Shown here in pieces: positions 7,559-16,630 of a DNA stretch of 53,182 nt. The notes beneath the pieces were generated by a model. The model did no database searches, was not told the origin of the DNA, and worked only from the letters and a program-made list of their open reading frames with translations. A program made the translations under genes and the position numbers. Every line of letters starts with the position of its first letter. The first letter of the stretch is position 1. This DNA is from Candidatus Aminicenantota bacterium (GTDB taxonomy: Bacteria; Acidobacteriota; Aminicenantia; Aminicenantales; Aminicenantaceae), in the NCBI GenBank assembly GCA_021162615.1, contig JAGGYH010000052.1, positions 1 through 53,182 of the forward strand, in the 5' to 3' direction.

Positions 7559-8920
7559 ATGTTCGACGACACAATCATAGCCATATCAACACCCTTTGAA
7601 TTCGGAGGGATTGGAATAGTCCGGCTGAGCGGCAAAAATTCATTAAGAATCGCAAAAACTCTCTTCAAGCCAAAAAAGGGATCCATACAACCAAGATATG
7701 TACTCTTAGGGACCCTTTTCAATCCGGGAAAAAAGGAACCTTTTGAGGAAGCTTTCCTGACCTATTTCCCCTCACCGAACTCCTATACCAAAGAAGACGT
7801 CGTAGAAATAAGCTGCCACGGAAGCCCTGTCATTCTAGAGGAAATCGTAAGGCTGGGAATCAAACAGGGAGCCAGGCATGCCCAACCCGGAGAATTCACC
7901 TTACGAGCGTATATCAATGGAAGAATTGATATAATACAAGCCGAAGCTATCAATGACCTTATACGCGCTTCGTCACTAAAACAGGCTAAAATTTCTTACA
8001 AACAGATGAGTGGAAGCCTGTCAAAAAAAATAAAGACACTGAGAGATAGGCTTATAGATACCCTCTCTAAGATCGAGGCCCGTTTAGAATTTCCAGACGA
8101 AAATCTCAACCTTCCTCAAAAAACCATTGCCGACTCCCTGGAAAAGGCCATTGAAACCGCGGAACAACTCATCAAAAGCTATGACCTGGGTAAATCTTTG
8201 TCCGAAGGATTAAAAATAGCCATAGTGGGAAGAACCAATGTGGGAAAATCCACTCTCTTCAATACCCTTCTTGAGAAAAAAAGAGCGATTGTCACGCCTT
8301 ATCCGGGGACAACCAGAGATTACCTGTCAGAAAAAATAAAAATAAAGGACTCGACCTTTACCCTGCTTGACATGGCCGGACACGGAATACCGCAGCATCC
8401 TGTTGAAAAAGAGGGAATAAAAAAGAGTGAAGAGCTGGCCCGCCAGGCAGACGGCATTCTTCTCCTGCTGGACAGTTCCCGGCCAGAGACCGGCGACGAC
8501 AGATTCCTTCTCAAAAAATACGGAAAAAACCGCACCATCCTTATCTTTAACAAGATAGACCTTTCGGAAAAAATGGACGTGGAAAATATCCTATCTTCCT
8601 TTCCAGATCGGACATCTGTAAAAATATCAGCTCTGAAGAAAAAAAATATCCATGACCTCAAGGAAACCATATACTCTGAGTTCGTCAAAACAAAGGAAAC
8701 AGGCGATGAGGTCATTCTCCATCTCCGTCAGAAACTCCTGCTCGAAGACATCCTCGATGCCCTCAAATCAGGAAGAGAAAGCTTTTACAAAGGCTTTCCG
8801 GAGGAAATATACGCTGAAGAAGTCCGCAAATCCATCCCTCTTATCAGCCAATTAACGGGAGAGATCCGCAGCGATGATATCATAGAAAATATTTTCAGCC
8901 GGTTCTGCATCGGCAAATAG
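7559..8920 (+). CDS. mnmE: tRNA uridine-5-carboxymethylaminomethyl modification GTPase MnmE
   Basis: MnmE works with MnmG to modify wobble uridine 34 of tRNAs. The 453 residues comprise an N-terminal folate-binding domain (residues 1-118, [20 protein letters not shown]), helical flanks and an inserted GTPase domain with the P-loop GRTNVGKST near residue 223, NKID for guanine recognition, and the C-terminal CIGK carrying the catalytic cysteine. The switch II motif is DMAG (residue 271) instead of the usual DTAG. mnmG follows 5 bases later, matching their function as a complex. Confidence 0.96.
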   Translation: MFDDTIIAISTPFEFGGIGIVRLSGKNSLRIAKTLFKPKKGSIQPRYVLLGTLFNPGKKEPFEEAFLTYFPSPNSYTKEDVVEISCHGSPVILEEIVRLGIKQGARHAQPGEFTLRAYINGRIDIIQAEAINDLIRASSLKQAKISYKQMSGSLSKKIKTLRDRLIDTLSKIEARLEFPDENLNLPQKTIADSLEKAIETAEQLIKSYDLGKSLSEGLKIAIVGRTNVGKSTLFNTLLEKKRAIVTPYPGTTRDYLSEKIKIKDSTFTLLDMAGHGIPQHPVEKEGIKKSEELARQADGILLLLDSSRPETGDDRFLLKKYGKNRTILIFNKIDLSEKMDVENILSSFPDRTSVKISALKKKNIHDLKETIYSEFVKTKETGDEVILHLRQKLLLEDILDALKSGRESFYKGFPEEIYAEEVRKSIPLISQLTGEIRSDDIIENIFSRFCIGK

Positions 8921-8925
8921 GAACC

Positions 8926-10779
8926 ATGATGAAGGCAAACAATCATTTTGACGTCGTCGTAATCGGAGGAGGGCATGCTGGATGCGAGGCAGCCCATGCT
9001 GCCAGTCGTATGGGCATGAAAACCTGTCTGGTCACAATAAACCTTGAAACCATCGCCCAGATGTCCTGCAATCCCGCTATAGGGGGCCTGGCCAAAGGTC
9101 ACTTGGTAAGAGAAATCGATGCTCTTGGGGGTATAATGGGGCTTTTGGCGGACAGAACAGGCATACAGTTCAGGCTGCTGAACAGAAGCAGAGGAGGAGC
9201 TGTTCAGGCCCCCCGGGCTCAGTCTGATAAAGCCCTCTATAGGAACACAATGAAAACCTGGCTCGAAAACACGAAAAATCTATCCCTTTTTCAAGGGATC
9301 GCCCAAGAAGTCCTTGTCAAAAAAAACAGAGCTATTGGAGTAAGCACCAAAGAAGGGAACACCATAAAAGCTGAATGTGTCATTCTGACACCAGGGACAT
9401 TTTTAAACGGACTCATCCATATCGGTCTCAACCATTACCCGTCTGGAAGAGCCAATGAGCCGGCTTCCCATGGACTAGCAGAGAATTTAAGAGGCATCGG
9501 GCTCCGGACCTTTAGGCTAAAGACAGGCACCCCCATGCGCCTTCACAGAGACTCCATAGAATGGGAAAAATTCAAACCCCAGCCCGGGGATAAAAAGCCA
9601 GTGCCTTTTTCCTTCAGGACAAAAGAGAAACTGAGAAACAGAGTCAAATGCTTTATCGGCCACACAAACACCAAAACACACGAAGTAATCAACGAATACC
9701 TGGATCAGTCGCCCCTGTACAGCGGGAAGATTATCGGCATCGGCCCCCGGTACTGCCCCTCAGTTGAGGTCAAGGTCGTCCAGTTCCCTCACCACACCCG
9801 GCACCAGTTTTTTCTGGAGCCGGAAGGTATTGATACGGCAGAGATCTACATAAACGGCATGGCCACAAGCCTTCCTCTTGAAGCACAAAGAAAAATACTC
9901 AAGAGCATCCCGGGTCTTGAAAAAGCCGTGATCTTAAGGCCGGGATATGCCATAGAATATGATGCTGTCGGACCTACACAACTTCTGCTGAGCCTGGAGA
10001 CAAAAGAAATCAAAAACCTTTACTTGGCAGGGCAGATAAACGGCACCTCAGGATATGAAGAAGCGGCCGCACAAGGGCTGATGGCAGGAATCAATGCAGG
10101 CTTGAAGATACAAGGGAAAAAACCCTTCGCGCTTCAGAGACACGAGGCCTATATCGGGGTTCTCATAGATGACCTTATCACCAAAGGAGTTGAGGAACCC
10201 TACAGACTGTTTACCTCCAGAGCAGAATACAGGCTGCAGTTAAGAATCGACAACGCGGATAAAAGACTTATTGGTTACGGCAGACAGTTAGGATTGATCA
10301 CAGAGAAAGACTACAATGCATATTTGGATAAAAAAGAACACATTGATAAAGCTTTCTCTTTGCTGGGTACAGAGAAAATAAAATCTGATAACGGAGAAGT
10401 CATCTCTTTAAAGAAATATTTAAAGAAACCTGATATCAAGTTTAAGGATATTGTTCAAAGCACTCATGGTTTTGAAAGCCTGACAGACGAAGAAATAAGG
10501 CATATTGAATCGGAAATCAAATACGAGGGTTATCTTTCAAAACAAGAAAAAGAAATCCAAAAAATAAACAAGATAGACCAGCAAAAAATACCTGCTGGCA
10601 TGGATTTCAAGTCTATTCCCGGATTAACAGCAGAAGTGATAGAAAAATTAAGCAGGTTCAGGCCAAAAACTCTGGGAGAGGCAAAAAAAATATCAGGAAT
10701 GACGCCAGCCGCTGTTCTCAACGTCCATATTTATATTCAGGTTCAGGCCAAAAAGGAGAAAAAAAATAAACAGAAGTGA
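8926..10779 (+). CDS. mnmG: tRNA uridine-5-carboxymethylaminomethyl modification enzyme MnmG
   Basis: MnmG (GidA) is the FAD- and NADH-binding partner of MnmE. The 617 residues have full length and show the dinucleotide-binding start [34 protein letters not shown], the cysteine-containing GPRYCPSVE region, [35 protein letters not shown] and the helical C-terminal domain that contacts MnmE. Two ATG codons in tandem start the gene; I took the first. The rsmG gene that often follows mnmG is absent; instead 132 bases with parS lead to parA. Confidence 0.97.
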   Translation: MMKANNHFDVVVIGGGHAGCEAAHAASRMGMKTCLVTINLETIAQMSCNPAIGGLAKGHLVREIDALGGIMGLLADRTGIQFRLLNRSRGGAVQAPRAQSDKALYRNTMKTWLENTKNLSLFQGIAQEVLVKKNRAIGVSTKEGNTIKAECVILTPGTFLNGLIHIGLNHYPSGRANEPASHGLAENLRGIGLRTFRLKTGTPMRLHRDSIEWEKFKPQPGDKKPVPFSFRTKEKLRNRVKCFIGHTNTKTHEVINEYLDQSPLYSGKIIGIGPRYCPSVEVKVVQFPHHTRHQFFLEPEGIDTAEIYINGMATSLPLEAQRKILKSIPGLEKAVILRPGYAIEYDAVGPTQLLLSLETKEIKNLYLAGQINGTSGYEEAAAQGLMAGINAGLKIQGKKPFALQRHEAYIGVLIDDLITKGVEEPYRLFTSRAEYRLQLRIDNADKRLIGYGRQLGLITEKDYNAYLDKKEHIDKAFSLLGTEKIKSDNGEVISLKKYLKKPDIKFKDIVQSTHGFESLTDEEIRHIESEIKYEGYLSKQEKEIQKINKIDQQKIPAGMDFKSIPGLTAEVIEKLSRFRPKTLGEAKKISGMTPAAVLNVHIYIQVQAKKEKKNKQK

Positions 10780-10886
10780 GTGTAATTTCATCTCGTTTAT
10801 GATAAATTAGGGACCAGGATTATTGAGCTTGTATTCTTCACACGTTAAGAACACCGCTCTTTTTTTACAGATGAGTGAGCGAGCGA

Positions 10887-10902
10887 TGTTTCACGTGGAA
10901 CA
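10887..10902. promoter_or_regulatory. parS centromere site
   Basis: The 16-mer TGTTTCACGTGGAACA is the exact reverse complement of the canonical bacterial parS TGTTCCACGTGAAACA. It lies 9 bases before the parA start codon. ParB nucleates here and spreads; the position also allows feedback on parAB expression. One site is seen in the window. Confidence 0.93.
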
Positions 10903-10911
10903 TATGAAAAG

Positions 10912-11667
10912 ATGAGCAAAATCATAGCCATAGCCAATCAAAAAGGAGGCGTCGGGAAAACAACGACTGCCATAAATCTGGGCGCTTCTCTGGCCTTAGG
11001 AAACAAGCGTGTCCTCATCGTTGATTTTGACCCCCAAGGCATGGCTACGGCAGGAATGGGTATTGAAAAAAAAGAGAATACAGGCATTTATCCTGCTCTT
11101 ATGGATGGAACAGACCTCATGGACCAAATCCTCCCCTATGAATTAGACAACCTTTATGTGTGCCCGAGTTCCCCTGAATTATCAGGATTTGAAGTTGAGA
11201 TCTATTCAGAAAACAACAGGGAAAAAAAGCTTTTTACAGCTTTGCAAAAAATAAAAAACCGGTTCAACTTCATATTCATAGACTGCCCTCCGTCTCTGGG
11301 CTTTTTAACCATCAATGCCCTTACGGCTGCTGATTCCATCCTGATCCCTGTACAAACAGAATTTTTCTGTATGGAAGGGATGCCGGAGCTTTTGCAGACC
11401 CTGGACCAAGTCCGCTCCTATCTGAATCCAATGCTCAGGATAGAAGGAATCGTGCTCACCATGTATGACGAAAGGACCAACCTCTCCAAACAAGTAGCAA
11501 ATGAAATAAGGAAGTCTCTGAAAAGTATTGTCTATGAAGTGATCATTCCGAGAACAGTTAAACTTGCAGAGGCACCGAGTTTTGGAAAGCCCATTCTGCT
11601 ATATGACATCAAATCAAAAGGGGCCCAATCTTACTTAAAATTAGCCCAGGAGTTACTAAAAAGATGA
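10912..11667 (+). CDS. parA: Chromosome-partitioning ATPase ParA (Soj)
   Basis: ParA is a DNA-binding ATPase that moves ParB-parS complexes during chromosome segregation. The 251 residues lack the long N-terminal regulator domain of plasmid ParA, as chromosomal proteins do. The deviant Walker A motif is visible (ANQKGGVGKTTTAINLGASL), followed by VLIVDFDPQGMAT and FIFIDCPPSLGFLTINAL. The stop overlaps the parB start as ATGA. With parS just upstream and parB downstream this is a complete partition module. Confidence 0.96.
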   Translation: MSKIIAIANQKGGVGKTTTAINLGASLALGNKRVLIVDFDPQGMATAGMGIEKKENTGIYPALMDGTDLMDQILPYELDNLYVCPSSPELSGFEVEIYSENNREKKLFTALQKIKNRFNFIFIDCPPSLGFLTINALTAADSILIPVQTEFFCMEGMPELLQTLDQVRSYLNPMLRIEGIVLTMYDERTNLSKQVANEIRKSLKSIVYEVIIPRTVKLAEAPSFGKPILLYDIKSKGAQSYLKLAQELLKR

Positions 11668-12512
11668 AAAAGAGAGCATTAGGAAAGGGACTAAAGGCAT
11701 TTTTACCCGAAGAATATGGGATTTTAAAAGAGGAAAAATTTGTGGAACTGGATATTGAAAAACTAAAACCAAATTTTGAGCAGCCTAGAAAATATTTTGA
11801 CCCCGAATCCATTGAAGAGCTGGCACATTCCATTAAACAAACAGGGATTCTCCAGCCTATTGTCGCTGTTCCGGAGGAAGACCATTATAAGATAATACTA
11901 GGGGAGCGAAGATGGAGGGCTGCTCAAAAGGCCGGCTTAGAAAAAATTCCTGTTCTTATACGTCTCATGAAAGACGAACAGCAGATCGAAGCCTCTCTTG
12001 TGGAAAACCTCCAGAGAGAGGACTTGAATCCCATGGAAATAGCTGAAGCCTATAACAAATTGGCCGAAGAACTCGGATACACCCAGGAAGAAATCTCTGA
12101 AAAAGTAGGGAAAGACCGCACTTCTGTAGCCAATTACATGCGGCTTCTTAAGCTCCCTCCCAGTATTCAAAAATTACTTTCCAACGGAGATCTTGCTATG
12201 GGGCATGCGAGGGCCCTTATTTCCGTAGGCGATCCTGAACTCCAGGTCAAACTTGCCAAAACAATCATTGCCAAGAAGCTGACCGTTCGAAAAATAGAGA
12301 AACTCGTCGCGCAGACGAAAAAAGAACCGGAGAAAAAAAGCCCCCATCCCATGGATCCGGACCTGATGGCCTTCAAAGACGAGCTGATTGAGATTTTAGG
12401 CACCAAAGTGGACATCTCCGGGACCGCTGATAGAGGGACTTTAAAAATCAGCTACTATTCTCTGGATGAACTCAATAGAATATACGAAATCATAAAAGGA
12501 GACCATCAATGA
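11664..12512 (+). CDS. parB: Chromosome-partitioning protein ParB (Spo0J)
   Basis: ParB is a CTP-hydrolysing clamp that loads at parS. The 282 residues show a short ParA-interacting N-terminus, the N-terminal nuclease-like/CTPase domain with LVENLQREDLNPMEIAEAY and GERRWRAAQKAG (the GERR motif that binds CTP), a helix-turn-helix (TQEEISEKVGKDRTSVANYM) and a C-terminal dimerisation segment. It overlaps parA and the bactofilin gene by ATGA on each side. Its nucleotide, CTP, is the product of the enzyme whose remnant lies two genes downstream. Confidence 0.95.
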   Translation: MKKRALGKGLKAFLPEEYGILKEEKFVELDIEKLKPNFEQPRKYFDPESIEELAHSIKQTGILQPIVAVPEEDHYKIILGERRWRAAQKAGLEKIPVLIRLMKDEQQIEASLVENLQREDLNPMEIAEAYNKLAEELGYTQEEISEKVGKDRTSVANYMRLLKLPPSIQKLLSNGDLAMGHARALISVGDPELQVKLAKTIIAKKLTVRKIEKLVAQTKKEPEKKSPHPMDPDLMAFKDELIEILGTKVDISGTADRGTLKISYYSLDELNRIYEIIKGDHQ

Positions 12513-12946
12513 AAGACAAAAAACAACCATTTGAGGAAACAAAGATAACAGGCTTTTTTGACAAAAACACTAAGTTCAAGGGAGATTTGGAATTTAAAGG
12601 CTCTTTCAGAATAGACGGTCGGTTCAAGGGAAATATCAACTCTGAATCCACGTTGATCATAGGAGACAATGGAAAAGTGGAAGCGGATATCAAAATCGGG
12701 TCAACTTCAGTCAGCGGAGAAGTGAAAGGTACTATCCAGGCGAAAGAAAAAGTTGAGATCCATTCAAGCGGAAGGGTAAGCGGCACAATCATCACCCCAA
12801 AGCTTATCGTGGAAGAAGGCGCATTTCTTGAAGCCAACTGCCAGACTACCGACAAGATTCCGCAGGCTTCTCCGCCAAAAATGCCCCAGGACAAAAACGA
12901 TATGAAAGATGTAAAAACAGAACAAAAGGCAGGACAAAAGACTTGA
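12509..12946 (+). CDS. Bactofilin (polymer-forming cytoskeletal protein)
   Basis: Bactofilins polymerise without nucleotide into filaments that position envelope enzymes or chromosome-segregation proteins. The 145 residues contain the beta-helical repeat domain (about residues 10-110): GDLEFKGSFRIDGRFKGNIN, VEADIKIGSTSVSGEVKGTI and HSSGRVSGTIITPKLIVEEG, followed by a disordered charged tail ending [10 protein letters not shown]. It lies between parB and kdsB, overlapping both by four bases. A role in anchoring ParAB is known in myxobacteria and is only a possibility here. Confidence 0.9.
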   Translation: MKDKKQPFEETKITGFFDKNTKFKGDLEFKGSFRIDGRFKGNINSESTLIIGDNGKVEADIKIGSTSVSGEVKGTIQAKEKVEIHSSGRVSGTIITPKLIVEEGAFLEANCQTTDKIPQASPPKMPQDKNDMKDVKTEQKAGQKT

Positions 12947-13671
12947 GAAAAGCCCTAGGTATCATACCAGCGCGGTACGGTTCCCAAAGGTTTCCGGGGA
13001 AAACGCTCGCTTTGATAAACGGCCGGCCTTTGATCGAACATGTCTATAAAAGAGCCAGGCAAGCCACCTGCCTCAGCCGGGTCATCATAGCTACGGATGA
13101 TGAACGAATACACATAAAATGCAGGGAATTCGGAGCTGAGGTCAAAATGACCTCACCTTCCCATAAAACAGGAACAGATAGGGCTTCAGAAGTGGCTGGA
13201 GATCTGGATTTCCCCATCATCATAAGCATTCAAGGCGATGAGCCTATGGTTGACCCAGAGATGATTGAAAGTCTTGTTAAAATCCTTCAGAAAGAAACCA
13301 TCCTCATGGCCACTCTCCGCCAAAAAAACAAAGACCTGGAATATCATCATGACAAAAATATTGTAAAAATGGTCATAGACCGTGAAGAAAACGCCCTTTA
13401 CTTTTCACGCTCTCCCATACCCTTTTCTCCTTCCGGTTTCTTTTGGCACCACATCGGAGTCTACGGATTCCAAAAAAAGTTTTTAATGGCCTATAAGAAT
13501 ATGCCCGCTTCATCTCTGGAAAAATCAGAAGGACTGGAGCAGCTCCGGGCTCTGGAGAATGGATTCAAAATAAAAACAGTAGAAGCGCACCATCCAACTC
13601 TCAGTGTTAATGTGCCCGCGGATATCACCAGAGTCGAATCATTGCTCAATAAAACAAAAAACAATGAGTAA
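12943..13671 (+). CDS. kdsB: 3-deoxy-manno-octulosonate cytidylyltransferase (CMP-Kdo synthetase)
   Basis: KdsB activates Kdo with CTP to CMP-Kdo for LPS inner-core synthesis. The 242 residues show [17 protein letters not shown] with the nucleotide-binding loop, [24 protein letters not shown] with catalytic acidic residues, [17 protein letters not shown] and [13 protein letters not shown]. The start is TTG 12943 inside a TTGA overlap with the bactofilin stop; the protein begins [11 protein letters not shown], so no earlier start is needed. It overlaps the next gene by 8 bases (ATGAGTAA). Confidence 0.95.
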   Translation: MRKALGIIPARYGSQRFPGKTLALINGRPLIEHVYKRARQATCLSRVIIATDDERIHIKCREFGAEVKMTSPSHKTGTDRASEVAGDLDFPIIISIQGDEPMVDPEMIESLVKILQKETILMATLRQKNKDLEYHHDKNIVKMVIDREENALYFSRSPIPFSPSGFFWHHIGVYGFQKKFLMAYKNMPASSLEKSEGLEQLRALENGFKIKTVEAHHPTLSVNVPADITRVESLLNKTKNNE

Positions 13672-14233
13672 ATTTATTTTCATCACAGGAGGCGGTCTTT
13701 CAGCGTTGAGTAAAGGTATCGCTGCCGCTTCCATAGGAAGGCTTCTTGAAAGCCATGGATACAGCATAGCCATCAAAAAATTTGGCTCCTATCTTAATGT
13801 AAACCCCGGGACCATGAATCCTTTCCAGCATGGAGAAGTTTACGTCACGGATGACGGAGCTGAGACCGATCTCGACCTTGGCCACTACGAACGCTTTACC
13901 TCAACAAACACCACTCAGGCCCACAATTGGACTGCGGGCCGGATATACGCATCCATACTCAAAAAAGGATCTCTCGCTGCCACGGCCTATGAAAAAACCC
14001 GTGTCTATGAGCATCACCGGCACAGATACGAATTCAATCCGGATTATGAAAAAATATTATCAGACAAAGGTCTTGTTATATCCGGGAAAAGCCCAAAACA
14101 CGACCTTGTCGAGGTCATTGACATCAAAAACCACCCATGGTTTCTCGGGTGTCAATTCCATCCTGAATTTAAATCCCGACCTTTGGATCCACACCCGATC
14201 TTTAAATCTTTTATCGGAGCCAGCTATGCCTAG
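13664..14233 (+). CDS. Internally deleted CTP synthase (N- and C-terminal ends fused in frame)
   Basis: CTP synthases are about 540 residues; this gene encodes 189. Residues 1-101 match the N-terminal end of the synthetase domain ([46 protein letters not shown]). Residues 102-189 match the extreme C-terminus of the glutaminase domain ([34 protein letters not shown]). About 350 residues are missing, roughly E. coli positions 103-450, with the junction at an A-run (13961-13966). Lys17, the Lys40-equivalent, the magnesium-site Asp and the His/Glu of the glutaminase triad remain; Glu140 and catalytic Cys379 are gone. The usually fixed GKG is SKG and FDPYLNVDPG is [10 protein letters not shown]. 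It cannot make CTP by the known mechanism. The frame is intact and overlaps kdsB and kdsA by 8 bases each. Confidence 0.85.
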   Translation: MSKFIFITGGGLSALSKGIAAASIGRLLESHGYSIAIKKFGSYLNVNPGTMNPFQHGEVYVTDDGAETDLDLGHYERFTSTNTTQAHNWTAGRIYASILKKGSLAATAYEKTRVYEHHRHRYEFNPDYEKILSDKGLVISGKSPKHDLVEVIDIKNHPWFLGCQFHPEFKSRPLDPHPIFKSFIGASYA

Positions 14234-15077
14234 CGTACCAAAAGAAATCAAAATAAATAAAGACCTGTGTATAGGAGGATTCAATCCTCTCTTCCTGATT
14301 GCAGGGCCCTGTGTGATAGAAAGTGAAGACCACGCTTTTTTTATGGCAGCGGAAATAAATAAAATATGCGGGGAACTCAAAATCCCCTTTATCTTTAAAT
14401 CTTCTTTTGATAAAGCCAACCGCTCTTCCATCGACTCGTACAGAGGCCCTGGCCTCAAACAGGGCTTAAAAATTCTGGATGGGATCAAAAAAGAGCTCTC
14501 CATCCCCGTACTTTCAGATATACACGAAACATGGCAGGCGGAAAAAGCAGCTGAAGTCCTGGATATCATTCAGATTCCTGCTTTTCTATGCCGGCAGAGT
14601 GATTTGATCACAGCAGCTGCCGGAACCGGCAGGCCTTTGAACATAAAAAAAGGGCAGTTCTTATCCCCGCCTGAAATGAAAAATGTCATTGACAAGGTCC
14701 TCAAGCAGAAAAATGATAATATCATATTGACGGAAAGAGGCACCTGTTTTGGGTACAACAATCTTGTTTTTGATGTCCGGTCGATCCCGATCATGAAAAA
14801 GTGGGGATTCCCTGTTGTGATCGATGCCTCTCATGCGGTTCAAAAACCCGGAGGAAAAGGACAGTCTTCTGGAGGAGAAACAGAGTTCATTCCCGTTATC
14901 GCTCAAGCCGGTGTCAGTGTAGGGGCTGACGGAGTGTTCATGGAGGTCCATGATGACCCTGCCAAAGCCCTCTCCGACTCATCTAACTCATTGCCATTAA
15001 AGGAGTTAAATGTTATTTTAAAGTCCCTTCTTAACATAAGAAAAGCCGTTATCCAAAAAACAGTCTATGATTCATAA
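14226..15077 (+). CDS. kdsA: Kdo-8-phosphate synthase
   Basis: KdsA condenses arabinose 5-phosphate with phosphoenolpyruvate to Kdo 8-phosphate. I start it at ATG 14226 ([20 protein letters not shown]), giving 283 residues, the family length; the frame is open far upstream but without homology. Motifs include [78 protein letters not shown] and [11 protein letters not shown]. The start overlaps the end of the shortened CTP synthase gene (ATGCCTAG). CFGYNN keeps the cysteine position found in metal-dependent enzymes. Confidence 0.95.
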   Translation: MPSVPKEIKINKDLCIGGFNPLFLIAGPCVIESEDHAFFMAAEINKICGELKIPFIFKSSFDKANRSSIDSYRGPGLKQGLKILDGIKKELSIPVLSDIHETWQAEKAAEVLDIIQIPAFLCRQSDLITAAAGTGRPLNIKKGQFLSPPEMKNVIDKVLKQKNDNIILTERGTCFGYNNLVFDVRSIPIMKKWGFPVVIDASHAVQKPGGKGQSSGGETEFIPVIAQAGVSVGADGVFMEVHDDPAKALSDSSNSLPLKELNVILKSLLNIRKAVIQKTVYDS

Positions 15078-15089
15078 ACAGAGGTGACA

Positions 15090-16061
15090 ATGAAAAATAG
15101 GGAAATCATAAAAACAGGTCAAAATGTCATAAAAAGCGAAGCCCTGGCGCTGAGCAAACTCGCCAGAAGCATTGACGAAAATTTTGTCAAAGCCGTACAT
15201 CTCCTCTCCCACATCGAGGGGAGGGCCATTGTCACAGGAATCGGAAAATCGGGCCTTATAGGCCGCAAGATCGCAGCCACGCTTTCAAGCTGCGGAACCC
15301 CTTCTATGTTCTTACACCCTGTTGAAGCAGGCCACGGTGACCTGGGCATGATCGTCAAAAATGATGTTATCATTGCCGTTTCCTACTCCGGGAACACAAA
15401 AGAAATAATACCCATCCTTGATTTTGTCAAAAGAATAGGGATAAAACTCATTGGCATTACGGGAAACAAAAATTCCAAGCTGGCAAAGTACAGTGATATT
15501 CTGCTCGAAGCAAAAGTCGACCAAGAGGCTGAACCAGATAATGTTGTACCCACCTCGAGCTCTACGGCTGCGCTGGCAATCGGAGACGCACTGGCCATCA
15601 CCCTTATGAACATCAAAAATTTCGACAGGCATGATTTCGCATCCTTCCATCCCAGAGGAGAATTAGGGAAAAAACTTCTGAAAGTAAAAAATCTCATGCA
15701 CAAGGGACAGCAGGTCCCTTCGGTCCAGCCGGATACTCCTATGACTCAGGTCCTTAAGGAAATGACGGAGAAACAACTTGGTGTGACCTGTGTGGTTGAT
15801 ATGAACGGCAGGTTAGAGGGGATCATCACAGACGGAGACCTGAGAAGAAAAATGCAGGACTTCGGAAAGGATGTTTTCAATAAAACCGCTAAAGAGTGCA
15901 TGACGCCAAAGCCCCTGGCAGTTGACAAAGAAGCACTGGCAACAGAAGCCCTGAATATCATGGAGTCAAACAAAATCACTTCTCTCCTCATTCAAAACAA
16001 AGAAGGGAAGATCGAGGGCATCATCCACCTCCACGACCTGTGGCGCACGGAGATGTTCTAA
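15090..16061 (+). CDS. kdsD: Arabinose-5-phosphate isomerase (KpsF/GutQ type)
   Basis: This enzyme makes arabinose 5-phosphate from ribulose 5-phosphate, the first committed step to Kdo. The 323 residues have an N-terminal sugar-isomerase (SIS) domain (GRAIVTGIGKSGLIGRKIAA, VSYSGNTKEIIPI, PTSSSTAALAIGDALAI, FASFHPRGELG) and a C-terminal pair of CBS domains (from about residue 205, VKNLMHKGQQVPSVQPDTPM and ECMTPKPLAVDKEALATEAL). The start is ATG 15090 preceded by GAGGTG; a GTG at 15084 lies inside that binding site. The stop overlaps the kdsC ATG by one base. Confidence 0.93.
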   Translation: MKNREIIKTGQNVIKSEALALSKLARSIDENFVKAVHLLSHIEGRAIVTGIGKSGLIGRKIAATLSSCGTPSMFLHPVEAGHGDLGMIVKNDVIIAVSYSGNTKEIIPILDFVKRIGIKLIGITGNKNSKLAKYSDILLEAKVDQEAEPDNVVPTSSSTAALAIGDALAITLMNIKNFDRHDFASFHPRGELGKKLLKVKNLMHKGQQVPSVQPDTPMTQVLKEMTEKQLGVTCVVDMNGRLEGIITDGDLRRKMQDFGKDVFNKTAKECMTPKPLAVDKEALATEALNIMESNKITSLLIQNKEGKIEGIIHLHDLWRTEMF

Positions 16062-16603
16062 TGAAGACAAAAGAAAAGGCAAAGCACATCAAAATGATCC
16101 TTATGGACGTGGACGGAACCATGACAGACGGCTCTCTGTACGTCCTCCAAAATGGTGAGGAAATCAAGTCATACCACGTAAGAGACGGATTGGGCATTCT
16201 TCTGGCCGGTCTAGCCGGGTTTAAAACAGGAATCATAACAGGAAAAAGTTCAAAGGCTTTGGAGCTGAGAGCTCAAAAACTGAGGATCTCAGAACTCCAC
16301 CAGGGCGTCATCCTTAAGAAACAGGTTTTTCTGGAAATAAAAGAAAAGCACAAACTCAAAGAGGAAGAAATTGCCTATATCGGAGATGATTTGGGAGACC
16401 TGGAGGTTATACAGGCAGTCGGGCTGGCAGGAGCTGTCGCAGATGCCCATCCCCTGATCATAAAGAATGCCGATTATGTATGCCGTCACAAAGGAGGGAG
16501 CGGAGCTGTGAGAGAATTCATTGAATTCATCCTTGGCGCTCAAAACAAATGGGGTTTAATCAAAGATAAAATCAATGGCCTGAAAACAGAAGCTGAGGAA
16601 TAA
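16061..16603 (+). CDS. kdsC: Kdo-8-phosphate phosphatase
   Basis: KdsC dephosphorylates Kdo 8-phosphate and belongs to the HAD superfamily, C0 type without a cap. The 180 residues show motif I ILMDVDGTMTDGSLY, VRDGLGILLAGLAGFKTGII with motif II (TGKSS), the motif III lysine region and IGDDLGDLEVIQAVGLAGAV as motif IV. ATG 16061 shares a base with the kdsD stop; an upstream in-frame GTG lies inside kdsD. With kdsB, kdsA and kdsD it completes the CMP-Kdo route in one operon. Confidence 0.93.
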   Translation: MKTKEKAKHIKMILMDVDGTMTDGSLYVLQNGEEIKSYHVRDGLGILLAGLAGFKTGIITGKSSKALELRAQKLRISELHQGVILKKQVFLEIKEKHKLKEEEIAYIGDDLGDLEVIQAVGLAGAVADAHPLIIKNADYVCRHKGGSGAVREFIEFILGAQNKWGLIKDKINGLKTEAEE

Positions 16604-16630
16604 GGAACGAGGACCAAAGGAGGGAAACAC

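Noticed and set aside
13830-14225. Possible long N-terminal extension of kdsA
   Set aside because: The frame is open but runs out of frame through the shortened CTP synthase gene; KdsA homology begins exactly at ATG 14226.
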